Source of the DNA: Piscicola geometra
Lineage: Eukaryota; Annelida; Clitellata; Hirudinida; Piscicolidae
Direction: 5' to 3'
Assembly: GCA_943735955.1 (NCBI GenBank)
Contig: OX030961.1
Location: 3,754,420 to 3,818,419, forward strand
Length of the DNA: 64,000 nucleotides
Positions 25,222-46,009 of the stretch are shown here, piece after piece (the stretch's first letter is position 1; every line of letters begins with the position of its first letter). The notes beneath the pieces are model-generated. The model ran no database searches and had not been told where the DNA came from. It saw nothing but the letters and a program-made list of their open reading frames with translations. The position numbers and the translations under genes were made by a program.

Positions 25222-25338
25222 CTTATCAAACGTTTGTCAATAATTCACTTTTACACGCTCAGGAGACTGTCTTATCCAAGGGAACAATCGATTTTTCGAT
25301 ACGCAACTTATCTCAGCCTGCTTATCCACTGACTTATC
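25222..25338 (-). promoter_or_regulatory. Cluster of five GATA-binding motifs upstream of the GATA gene
   Basis: Read on the minus strand, GATAAG occurs at 25227-25222, 25276-25271, 25312-25307, 25326-25321 and 25338-25333, five times in 117 bp and always in the same orientation. This lies about 730 bp upstream of the start codon of the GATA gene on that strand. A TATATA stretch is nearby at about 25352. The motifs are seen directly; autoregulation is an inference. Confidence 0.5.
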
Positions 25339-25908
25339 GGCATCTCCATCGTATATAACTTCATTAGGAGCCTCACGCAGGATGCAAGGATTGCAAGCAC
25401 TGCAACTAGTCAGCCTGCCTTCTCCTTCAACCCCATTCGTCCAAACTTTCGCCTTTCAGCCAATCAACGGCACGCTCGGGTTAGTTGAACAGCTATATAA
25501 ATCTATATACGTATCTATTCCCTTGTTTTATGGTTTTTAATTTATTAGACCATTTTATATATGTGAAGAAGTTGTTCACTAAAGCATTGCAGTTTAATTA
25601 CAGCGTGACTCGGTGTGCTTGTGTCTCAGGCCTTCCGGTCTTTGGAGCCTCTCGATTCATCTTTAAAAGTTCCAACAATTCATTCGTTATGTGGCTCATC
25701 CAGCAAGACAACCAATGGAATATATTCCGAAATGTTGAATTTCAGTTTTTAATGTTTTTCTAAGGTTTTCATTCATTATGAATATTTTTTTGTTTTATTC
25801 TTCTAATTTAATTCCCCTGACGTTGGCGTATATAACAATAAATCACGAATACTTGAACGTACATAAAACTGTTTGATTGCCTTCCATATAACTTGAATGC
25901 TAATTACT

Positions 25909-26060
<152 letters not shown>

Positions 26061-26149
26061 TACATACATACACATACACACACACACAAAATAAAAAATG
26101 GAGCACAATAACCACAGAAATTCCGAACACACACTAAGCCACAAGCGCA

Positions 26150-26790
26150 ACCACAACAAAAACTAAAGCATCGAGCATAATATAACACAGCAACAATACA
26201 CCACAACAAACAGCGACCACAACAAATAGCAACCACAATAAATAGCAACCACAACAAATAGCAACCATAACAAATAGCAACCACAACAAATAGCAACCAC
26301 AACAAATAACAACCACAACAAACAGCGACCACAACAAACAGCGACCACAACAAATAGCAACCACAATAAATAGCAACCACAACAAATAGCAACCACAACA
26401 AATAGCAACCACAACAAATAACAACCACAACAAATAGCAACCACAACAAATAGCAACCACAACAAATAGCAACCACAATAAATAGCAACCACAACAAACA
26501 GCGACCACAACAAATAGCAACCACAACAAATAGCAACCACAACAAATAGCAACCACAACAAATAGCAACCATAACAAACAGCGACCACAACACAAAGCAA
26601 CCACAAAAAATAGCAACCACAAAAAATAGCAACCACAACAAATAGCAACCACAACAAATAGCAACCATAACAAACAGCGACCACAACACAAAGCAACCAC
26701 AACAAACAGCGACCACAACAAATAGCAACCACAACAAATAGCAACCACAACAAATAGCAACCACAACAAACAGCAACCACAACACAAAGC
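26150..26790. repeat. 16-bp minisatellite array
   Basis: About 40 copies of AACCACAACAAATAGC with AACAGCG variants. All three minus-strand frames are open because 16 is not a multiple of 3, giving a 48-bp protein-level period. Confidence 0.9.
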
Positions 26791-27699
26791 AACAACACAC
26801 CACCACTACTACAACAGACATTTTTCTGCAGTACTCCAAGCTTGTTTGCTTGGGGTGTTTCGAGTGATACAGGTGGCAATCACTCACCCGCTCTTACACC
26901 TAGCTCGTTAAATGCGAAGTTACGGAATTTGCAAAATTACTTTTCCTTTATTTAGGGAGTGTTTGAAATACTGGACTCTCCATGTTGAGCAGTTTCTGTA
27001 TTAAAATCATAATTTTAAGATTTCTAGTTTTTTTCAGACTTTCAAAAAGTTTATACAAAAATGATCGTTCAATTGAATGAAATAAAATTCATTAAGTTGA
27101 ATTATTAAATTGATAAACTTCTGGTTCGTAGAAGACATGAGTGGCAGTGTTTGAGAGATAAGGAATGATGGTTGAGTTGTTGAGAATAACGGGTTCAAAT
27201 TGTATTAAATTACTTGGATTTCAATACATTTTCAATTTAGTTTTTTATAGAACGTATTAAGTTTCAAATGCGCGCAATCAGAAAATAATGTATACTAAAG
27301 AACATAAAACAAAGCATTCCTTCAAGAGTACAAGCAAGCATAGATACAAATACAGAAAAAATACTTCCGAGCATACATACAGGCATACAAGCGAGCATAG
27401 ACAGAAAGACACAGAGCATGATATAATATTACTTTCTTGAGCAAACACAAATTAGGAGAAATACTCAATTAATCAAGTCTTATCAGTGCGTTTTGTATTT
27501 CGTAAGAGTCAAGTGCAGTGAGCAGGCATTGTTACGATCTGCTGCTATCAGCTTTATCTAGCGCATAAGTGCCTAAGTAGCATCATTACTGCCTACTGGC
27601 CTTATTGTCACGAAGATATCATAGTCCAACATGTTTTTTAACCATAATGGCGACTTCTTCAATGGCGTTTTAAATATTCCCTCAACTGCGACACACTTT

Positions 27700-28048
27700 T
27701 AAATAATGATGATGATGATGAAGATGATGAAACTGCTGATAATTCCGTGCATGATGTTGATGAAGAGGAGGAGGATGAGAAGGAGGAGAATGATAGTGAT
27801 GATTGTGATGGTGAAAAAAATGAGGATGATGATGATGACGATGACGACGACGAGGCCACACAGAAGCGAGAGAATAAATAGAGAATGAGTGTCAATGGGG
27901 CATTAATAACTCGGCAGTGACGTCGAGATGTGTGAGCATGTGCTCATGCGCTATTTATCATCATCATCATCACTCTCCATCATCATCATCATCCTTTGCC
28001 ATTATCATTATCATCATCCTTCTCCATCATCATCATCATCATCATCAT
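27700..28048. repeat. GAT/GAG and CAT microsatellites
   Basis: GATGAT/GAGGAG at 27700-27850 and CAT repeats at 27958-28048, with non-repetitive sequence between. Confidence 0.7.
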
Positions 28049-28419
28049 TCGAGCAACATTCTCTAAAAGTGGTCTAATCTCGATTACGAGTCCTTTCGAC
28101 ATCTTTGCGTTTTTACATTTAATTTTTAGTTGTAATAACTTAAGAGATTATATTCAAAAGTTAAGTTTGATAAGTTTAAAAAAGTTACAACAAAGTTTGT
28201 TTTTAATTGTCATTTAAGTCTTATTTTTGACTTCAAGTTCTTTACTCTTTTACATTTCTTCTTTTTTTCCTTTCCTCCATCTTTCCTTCCCTCCATTTTC
28301 CCTTCCCTACATACGCTAGAGCACAATGTCATAGCCTAGAAATGTAGAAGAAATGAAAGGATGCAGAAAGGCAAGGCAGTTTGCCTGCCTGAACGCTTAC
28401 AAAAGCCAGAGTGGTGGCT

Positions 28420-28472
28420 AGATAAGGTGTGTCCTGGGCTGATAAGGCCTACTGCTTGCCTCACTTTTATCT
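28420..28472. promoter_or_regulatory. Second cluster of GATA motifs, distal to the GATA gene
   Basis: AGATAAG at 28420-28426, TGATAAG at 28440-28446 and the reverse-complement core TTATCT at 28467-28472 fall within 53 bp in a non-repetitive stretch about 3.9 kb upstream of the GATA start codon. A candidate enhancer on sequence grounds only. Confidence 0.35.
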
Positions 28473-28934
28473 GTCAATACTATACTACAACGTGCTGTTG
28501 CGCTAGAAGTTGAAGAATGCATGAGGGAAGTTTAGTTTGCCAAAGTGAGTTTGAGTTTGTTATAGAATACTAACGACATGGTAAAATGAAGTTATCAACA
28601 CCTTTCTAAGCATCAATCGCTTAGAATGTTGAAAACGCAGCTCCCTTTTTACCCACTTTCCAGCCACTTCATTCACCTCCAGCTACCTCTCCGACTAACC
28701 ACCTCACCAGCACATCCATCCAGCCACACCGCCTAACAAAGCGTGACCGAGTCATTCTGTCAGCCTCTCCTTCCGCAAACCCCATCACTAATCACCCCTC
28801 ATTAGCCTCCGCCATCATTATCATGACTTCATCATCATCATCATCATTGTTACTTGCATTTTCATTATTAATAGCATCATCATCATTATTAGCATCACCA
28901 TCATTACTAGCATTTCATCATTACTAGCATTTCA

Positions 28935-29620
28935 TCATTATCATAACTTCATCATCATTATCATAACTTCATCATCATTATCATAACTTCATCATCATTA
29001 TCATAACTTCATCATCATTATCATAACTTCATCATCATTATCATAACTTCATCATCGTTATCATAACTTCATCATCATTATCATAACTTCATCATCATTA
29101 TCATAACTTCATCATCATTATCATAACTTCATCATCATTATCATAACTTCATCATCATTATCATAACTTCATCATCATTATCATAACTTCATCATCATTA
29201 TCATAACTTCATCATCATTATCATAACTTCTTCATCATTATCATAACTTCATCATCATTATCATAACTTCATCATCATTATCATAACTTCATCATCATTA
29301 TCATAACTTCATCATCATTATCATAACTTCATCATCATTATCATAACTTCATCATCCTTATCACAACTTCATCATCATTATCATAACTTCATCATCATTA
29401 TCATAACTTCATCATCATTATCATAACTTCATCATCATTATCATAACTTCATCATCATTATCATAACTTCATCATCATTATCACAACTTCATCATCATTA
29501 TCATAACTTCATCATCATTATCATAACTTCATCATCATTATCATAACTTCATCATCATTATCATAACTTCATCATCATTATCATAACTTCATCATCATTA
29601 TCATAACTTCATCATCATTA
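28935..29620. repeat. 20-bp satellite array
   Basis: About 34 copies of TCATAACTTCATCATCATTA with only a handful of substitutions, such as CATCG, TTCTTC and CACAAC. Confidence 0.93.
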
Positions 29621-29992
29621 CTAGCCTCTTCATCATTCTCATTACTAGCAACCTAATTAGTTAAAATTTCTCATTTCAGGGTTTCACTGAGTATCACCAT
29701 CAAGCTCATAATGGCTGGGAGACTTCTATAAACTCCCTTCACTTAATTACCCTCGATCAATTATTCAATTAATTATTTTAAATTGCTTACAAATACTTCT
29801 TCTTCCGACCAGCCTTTAACCTATCTCTACCGACAGACCAAGACACCTCAACCAGGAGTTTGCTTTGATGATGCCAATATTTTGCAATAACTAGAGGTAT
29901 ATGGAAACGTGATTAAAGATGTGTTGTTCTTATTGCAAGGGTGTTGTAGCGCTCAATTCTCAAGAGACGTTGGAAATTTATTGGTTAATTGC

Positions 29993-30249
<257 letters not shown>

Positions 30250-31499
30250 GTTGTGTGTGCTTATCCAGCATGTATGTGCGTATTCAAATAGGTTAAGTTG
30301 GAAGCTTTAATAACGTAATCATCTTGACCCTGCTGAAAGTTCCCATCATGACTCCACTCATTTAGTTTCATCTTCTTCTATTATCCATCCATCACACGCT
30401 CATCCATCAGCTCATCCATCTAACTTTTACTCATTCACTCGTTTTCTATTCTCTTGTCTAATTAATATGCATTATTCTTCTTTCTATCCATTTCTACATC
30501 CTTCACTCATCCACTCACTACTCCGTTCAAGCCTTCTTAATCAACTCACGCCCAAGCAACTTCCAAAATCGAAATGGACGAAGTGATGAAAAACATAATG
30601 GCAGTTTAAATGAATAATTCCACAAAGGCAATATTAAGTCGTAAAGGCAAAATAAACAAAAATCTTGTAAAGCAAGAAATGAAAGGCCCTTAATTTTTGC
30701 ATTTACCACAATGCAATAGAATGTAATTAGATGGAATTATATTCAATATAAAGCAATGACGAATAGGGTGAACGTGGTGTAAAGCCGAACGAGCTTGAAG
30801 AACACTGATAATCCATCCATTTCATCAATAGCTACAAAACAACCACAACGATCACTAGAAAATTATAGTTTATAATTATGATATGAGGTTTAATCATATT
30901 TTTCAAATAAAGTTTTTGACAATCTAAAGTTTATAAAACTTTTTCATCATCACTTACTCCACGGGCTGTCTTGAGCTGCTAACCCACTAACTGGCCATTT
31001 TCCTTAATCAATGTAAATGCCTTTACAACGGGATACTGGGTGTATTGAAGAGTTTAAATATGTATCCTTGATTACGTTGCTTAAAACAAGGTTCAGTTTT
31101 AAAGAGTTTGCAACAATTCAGTTCCAAAGAATGCATTCAACTGGGAAGCAAACTAAAGTTGAGAAGAAGTTTTGATGCAAGTAAAAGTTTGCATCCAGAT
31201 TGTGCAACGAGGGTGGAGTCCATCCATCCTATGTGGCGATTATATATCCAGTGGATGGAGATACGGAAGTGACTGTGAAAGAGATACTGAAGAGATGATG
31301 ATGATGAAGAGGAGGAGGAACATGCTGATGATGATGATGATGCTTCTAGGCATAAGTGCCTTCTAGAGTTTGTGATTGACACTTCTAAGGACCGCCCACA
31401 ATTTTTCCATATTTACCATTGCGAGTCTTTTCGAGTGGTTCCACGTGGTGGGTGGTGTAGTGTAGTAGTTTACTTTTGTTTGTTTGTAGTTGTGTGTAG

Positions 31500-32540
31500 T
31501 GGTTTAGTGCGTGTGTGTGTGTGTGTGTGTAGTTGTGTGTGTTGTGTGTGTTGTGTGTGTGTGTAGATGTGTGTGTTGTAGTTGTGTGTGTTGTGTTTTT
31601 TTGTAGTTCTGTGTGTTGTGTGTGTTGTGTTTTTTTGTAGTTGTGTGTAGTGGTTTAGTGCGTGTGTGTGTAGTTGTGTGTGTTGTAGTTGTGTGAAGTG
31701 GTTAAATGCGTGTGTGTGTTGTGGTTGTGTGTTTTGTGGTTGTGTGTTAGTTTATTTGTTGTTAAGTGTAGTGGTTAAGTGTGTGTTGTGTAGGGGGTTT
31801 GTGTTATTGGGCTGTAATGTGTAGTGGTATGTGCTGTTGTATTGTAGCGTAGTAGTTAGTGTTGTTGAGTGTTTAGTTGTAGTGATAAGCAAGATCGATA
31901 ATTGGGCTGATTGGAAGGAGAGATGGTGTGCATGGTGTGGACAGTTGGACAAACTGGTGAATTGTCCTCAGATGGGTGTGGATATAAATAAAGGAGTGAA
32001 TTGTCATTGGATGGAGGGATAAAAGTAAAGGAAATGGATGGAATGAAAGGTGTACGGAGGAGTGAAGAAGGTGAATTTTTATTGGTAAATAAACAGCACA
32101 GCACAAGAAATAGTGCCATAGGTGATGTTGTTGTAGTGATTGTTGTAGTGGTTGTAGTGGTTGTTGCAGCTGTTGTGGGGGTTTTTATAGTTTTAGTTAT
32201 TTTAGTGGTTGTAGTAGTTGTATTGTAGTGGTTGTAGTTGTTATTGTAGTGGTTGAAGTTGTATTGTAGTGGTTGTAGTAGTTATTGTAGTGGTTGTAGT
32301 TGTATTGTAGTGGTTATAGTAGTTATTGTAGTGGTTGAAGTTGTATTGTAATGGTTGTAGTAGTTATTGTAGTGGTTGTAGTTGTATTGTAGTGGTTGTA
32401 GTAGTTATTGTAGTGGTTGTAGTAGTTATTGTAGTGGTTGTAGTTGTATTGTAGTGGTTGTAGTAGTTATTGTAGTGGTTGTAGTTGTATTGTAGTGGTT
32501 GTAGTTGTAGTAATTATTTGGTGGTTGTGGTGGTTGCAGT
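31500..32540. repeat. GT/TTG-rich degenerate repeats
   Basis: TGTGTTGTGTGTAG units at 31500-31800 and a TTGTAGTGG / TTATTGTAGTGG array at 32125-32520, separated by non-repetitive sequence. Confidence 0.75.
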
Positions 32541-33754
32541 TGATGTAGTTCCATGTAGTTCATTTTTGCCGAAGGTACAAAAACCCGTTTGAAAAATTTC
32601 ACTCATCGCAATCAAATCAGCAATTTTTATTAATTTTATGAATTTAAATAAATATTAATACTCAAATATAATGTTTTTGTTTGTTGAAATATTATTATTA
32701 TTGTTGTTGTTGTTACTATTACTGTTATGTGATTGTTGTAGTTGTTTTGATTGGGCCGGAGGTGCATTGGAAATACATAAAGCACACCTAAAGCAGACAC
32801 CATAACAAGCTCAAGTGTTTGTTTTTATTTGCCTTATTAACTCCTCCATCACCAGACGTCTCTTATTATTCTTATTATTTTCGTGTGAATATTCATTTTC
32901 ATTTTTTTCGTTTTCCTGATACTTTCAATGGCGAATAACATTTAGTATTTTAGTGTAGCGCTAGCTTTTTAAACGTTTTCCTAGAAGTTTTTCTCATTGT
33001 TTCCTATATTTTTTTTCTTTTTTTCCGGAGTATTGCTGCTTTGTTTATACATCATTGCAGACTTTAGACAAACCTTTCATGTATGTTTACGCAAACACGA
33101 GAACGTACGTGTGTGCATGTGTGCATGTGTGTGTGTGTGTGTGGAAGAGATGGAGAAGAAAGCGATGAAGAAAAATACATAATATCATTTATGAGAATTA
33201 AATCTCTTTTAAATTTATTAAATTTTTAGCCCTAAATAGTAGAAAAAACAAAATGATGAACAAGTAATACAAGAGAATCATGGTTTCAAGAGTTATGATG
33301 ACCTCTTGAGGGGGGTCTGATTGCGTGGAGCCAGAAAGGGCACTGATTAAATGCTTTCTGCTGTGTTTAAACGTTGTCTAGCTCCTTGAAGCTTCCAAAA
33401 ACCAATTCAACGTTTTTCGCTAGTTTTTATAATGTTTAAAAAAGAAGTTTTAAATACGAGTTATTTTCGTAATATTTTTATGAAAAATTTAAAGATTTAA
33501 TTGGATTTTAGAGAGTTTATTTCATGAAATCATTTTCTTCAAGATTGCTTATTTTGATCTCACTTTCTCATTTGTTTTAATTCAAACACATAAATCTTTC
33601 AGCCCTTAACAATCGCCAATTCAAACTTCTTTCCCTTCCTACCTCCTTCCTCAGCTAACCTTAACCACCACCCTACTCTATCCACCCATTACACCTCTAT
33701 TCTTCATCTTTAACTTCTCCCTTATTCATTCCTTCTCATCCCCTATCATCCACT

Positions 33755-34157
33755 CTACCCTCCTTCCCTTCCACTTCACCCTCCTTCTCCATCCACTCCA
33801 CCCTCCTTCCTTCTCCATCCACTCCACCCTCCTTCCTTCTCCATCCACTCCACCCTCCTTCCTTCTCCATCCACTCCACCCTCCTTCCTTCTCCATCCAC
33901 TCCACCCTCCTTCCTTCTCCATCCACTCCACCCTCCTTCCCCATCCACTCCACCTTCCTTCTCCATCCACTCCACCCTCCTTCCCCATCCACTCCACCCT
34001 CCTTCCCCATCCACTTCACCCTCCTTCCATCCACTTCACCTTCCTTCTCCATCCACTCCACCCTTCTTCCTTTTCCATCCACTCTACCCTCCTTCCTTCC
34101 CCATCTACTCCACCCTCCTTCCCCATCCACTCCACCCTCCTTCCCCATCCACTCCAC
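33755..34157. repeat. 24-bp pyrimidine-rich minisatellite
   Basis: About 16 units of CTTCTCCATCCACTCCACCC followed by TCCT, with deletion variants. Confidence 0.85.
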
Positions 34158-34984
34158 TTTTTTCCACTTTCACCTTTATACCCACCCCCCCCCAACCATC
34201 CACGCACAGCAAGCACACTGAGTGGCACACAGCACATCTTGATCTCACACTGCCCCCTCCCCAATCTGTTCCATTGACGCTCAAGTGTCTGCGAGCATGC
34301 CGTAGAAGTGGTGGTAGTGATGATGATGCTGATGGTGGTTATAGTAATGGTAATGATTATGATGGTGGTTGTGGTGATGATGATAACGGAGTGTTTGTGA
34401 TGATAGTGATGATGACAATGAAGAAGATAATACTTTTAAAATGTCCAGAAGATAATTTCATTCCGCACGTTTCACGCTGATAGTTTTTTCTGATTCGACA
34501 GAGCTGATTACGTTGACAAGTATTTTAAATGCAAAACTCCGTCGTAAAATTATTTCATCCGGTCCCAAATTTATTGATTGAAACTTCAATACAATGAAAC
34601 CTCAAAACAAGAGAAAAATGTTTATTTGATATTGGATTATTTTTTTATTAAAATTCAAAAAAAATCATTTCTTTTTCTGAGTGCTTTACTCGCTAATATT
34701 TTTTAGAAAAAAAAGAAGTAAAATATTTAAAGCTCTATTTATTCTAAACCAGGCGGTCATTGTGGTTTATTGAAAGGTCTAAGAACAGCGGTCAAAAGTC
34801 ATAGCGGTTCTTTAGAAAGTGCAAGAACAATATTGCTTCTCGATTAGGAGATGTTTGTGTTACGTTTTGTGGAGTGGTGCAGTAATAAGTTGTTGTCTTT
34901 GATGTGTGTTTGATGCGAGTCTGTTAGTTTGTTTAGTGATGTGGTGGTGTGTTGTAGTGATAAGGTGTTGTAGTGATGGTTTGA

Positions 34985-35265
34985 TATGGTGTTGTTGTGG
35001 TGGTGTGATATGGTGTTGTTGTGGTGGTGTGGTATGGTGTTGTTGTGGTGGTGTGATATGGTGTTGTGGTGGTTAAATTGGAGTAATTTGGTGGTGGAAA
35101 ACTTCAAGATTAGAATTAAAATGGTTCTGAAAATGTTAAATATAATGAAGCTGATGATGATTATGATGATGAAGAGGATGATGATAAAGAGGATGATGAT
35201 GAAGAGGATGATGATAAAGAGGATGATGAGGAAGAGGATGATGATAAAGAGGATTATGATGAAAT
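34985..35265. repeat. GTTGTGGTGGTGTGATATG and GATGAT repeats
   Basis: A short 22-bp tandem repeat at 34985-35075, then GAT/AAAGAG-rich repeat at 35140-35265. Confidence 0.7.
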
Positions 35266-36972
35266 GAACGATGGTGTAGATACCGATCAAAGTCCTCCTG
35301 GTTACACATAGGGTCTCTGAGTTGTTATGCCTTTTAGTCACTTATGATGCGAACCTTCATATGCACGCAAGTTATAAATAGAACAATGTTATTTATTTAC
35401 AGTAAATCACTGTTTTCTACGGTCTCATTTGCCTCATTCCAGAGTATCTAAGCCATCAAAAACGTATAAAAGCAAAGAATTTCACTGCGGGATTCCTCTT
35501 GCACCACTTGTTTCACTTTCAAAGTCTCTTCACACAACCTCACTAAGATTTGATTACATAACTTAGAGTATTTGCTTGCCTTTTGTCAACAGTTTTCGTT
35601 GCCACAATAATCGATACATTTAATTATAATTGGCCTGTGGCTTGATTATTAGGACGACGCGTAGAAAGATACCGAATTATTTGAGAATTATTTCTAAGAA
35701 CTGAGACAGCTGTGATGTATCTGTTTATGAGTTGTCACATGGAAAGATTGAGACAAGTTTTTAAGATTTTCTAGACGGTATATATGATAGCTTTGGAGTT
35801 CCATTGACAACTACATTCATGAAGAAAATATTCGTTAGAAATTCAAAAAAGTCTAGAAGATTTGAACCATCTTGTTATTGAAAAAAGACCGCTTAAAAGC
35901 TTTAAATCAACACAAAGAGTCACTAACTAATGAGTGCAAATGATAAAATATAAAATTTATATTATAAAGTCATCAAAAAAGTTATAACTTTAAAATTCTG
36001 TTTTTGAATTATTTAAGTTAACTTTATTTAACTGCTTTTGACAATAGCTTAAAGAATTCGACCTATTTTAAAAATGTAATTAGCCATTAAATAATATACC
36101 TTTACAAGACATTCTACGCAATGCAAGGGTCTGCAACTTAAGTAAGAAATTTTGATTTTCATTTTAATGTTCAAATGAAAAAGAATTTTAGATAAATAAC
36201 TTTAATGAGAATCAAATAGATAATAATTTCAATACATTATATTAAAAGGAATAAATGTTCATATTCATACTTGAAATTAGCAAATTAAGGCTATTTATCA
36301 ACTTGTTTACAATTTTATAGGATATTATAGATTATTTTTATTATCTATTTATTTTAGTGTAAGGTCAAATAAACAGTTCACTTTTAAGCTTGTGCTTTTA
36401 CCCTATGTTGGTTATTTACATGCATCGAAAGTTGTCTTAATAATTAAGGCTTAATTACTAAAAGTGTGACTTCAGCACCACGATTACTCCGCAGTTTAAA
36501 CCAACATTAGATAGGAGTTTCAAAATTTTTCAAAAGGTTTGACTTTCAGGCTGTTTCTTATAAAAAAAGTAGTCTTACATTTTGACCAGAAACTTTTTTA
36601 CTTTTTATTTAACCATTAATAATGTTAATGATTTTATTTACTTGAATAACATATTAAGATTTTAAAATGTAAATAATATAAAGTATAATTCTATAAAAGA
36701 TTTTGTAATCTGTAACGCAAATAATGATAATTTAATAAAGGTGATGGATAAATAAAAAAATATGTTAAGCGTATTACTGAGGGTTTTAGATGTTAAGTCC
36801 TTCTCAAGACTTTTTTTCTATAACACTGAGCCAATCTATTCTTGAGAGTTTGTAAATACTTTTTTTCACTTTAATTAATCAATCAATCTGATCCAAGTTC
36901 ATGTTAAATACCCAAATTACCAAACAAAACTGATTTCCTAATAACCATCGCCTCTTGCATCAAGCAGCCAGC

Positions 36973-44887
<7,915 letters not shown>

Positions 44888-46009
44888 GGATTGAGTGGAG
44901 GGGAAGGGGGTGGATGAATGAATGGATAGATGAGGGAGGAGAGAAAATGGATGGCTGGAGAAGGGGAAGTGGACAAAGAGTTGTTGAGTGTCTTGATGGC
45001 TTCATAGCATTGGTAGCTTCATTCTTCTGTGGTTTCTTGTTGGTCGGTATTCTTTCAATCTTACATCATGGTTTGCATCGGTATGTCTCTTAGTTCTTCA
45101 ATGTTTCACCTGTTCAAGAGGATGCCGATGATGCTGATGACACTTGAATTAGTTGTGGAGGAGACAAGCTTGTTTGCAAGCTTCAATGCATTAACGTACT
45201 TACACAGCGAGTGCCTGCACAGATGCGCAATGTTCACAAGCTCAAATGATGCTCATCATCATCATCATCATCATCGCTTTAATCATCATCATCATCATCA
45301 TCATCGCTTTAATCATCATCATCATCATCGCCTTAATCATCATCATCATCGCCTTAATCATCATCCTCTAACTTGCTTCATCATCGCCATTCAGCCCACC
45401 TCACTCATCGACCTACTCATCCACTCAATCCCTCACTCACCACCACACAAGCATCCTACCATTCACATAGCTTTGTCAAAGAGTAGCTTAGCACTGATAT
45501 TAGAGCACGCAGCATTCAGACGATTCAAGTTCCCTCCACCCAACCAGTATTTAGACCTCACCCTCATACTAACAGAACTTTCTCAAAAGTAAACTACCAC
45601 AATGCCTTCCCTCCCATTCTTTCAATATACTGCATTAACCTGACCATCACGCCTTATAGTATTATCATCGCCGTCATCACAATCAACTCATCAACAGCAT
45701 CATATCTACGTTTGCATAATTTTTTTGCTTATCACCTCGATATCAGCATGTCTGCTCTATAACCATCACTGCACTTCCATCATCACATCTTTCTTGATTT
45801 GTACATTTTGTTTCTTTCTCCAGCATCATCGTCATCACCTTCATCATCATCATCACCTTCATCAACATAATCACCGTCATCACCTTCATCATCATCATCA
45901 TCATCACCTTCATCATCACCATCATCATCATCACCTTCATCATCCTCATCACGATCCCAACGAAGCCATTTGAGAATGTATTTAAACGATTTTTTTCTCT
46001 TTCTTGAAA
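44888..46009. other. PKG 3' flank and RUFY 5' flank
   Basis: Both genes run in the plus direction, so this stretch must hold the PKG 3' UTR and the RUFY promoter. It contains CAT-rich microsatellites at 45255-45365 and 45825-45955. No coding exon is recognised. The open frame at 45029-45592 is low-complexity His-rich and shows no family similarity. Confidence 0.6.
45255..45955. repeat. CAT microsatellites between PKG and RUFY
   Basis: CAT tracts with CGCTTTAAT interruptions at 45255-45365 and CATCACCTTCAT units at 45825-45955. Confidence 0.75.

Noticed and set aside
28935..29620. Regular 20-bp direct repeats resembling a CRISPR array
   Set aside because: No spacers between repeats, eukaryotic context and no cas genes; a simple satellite.
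45029..45592. 187-aa plus ORF after PKG
   Set aside because: Contains CAT repeat-derived poly-His and no conserved domain; most likely 3' UTR or spacer.
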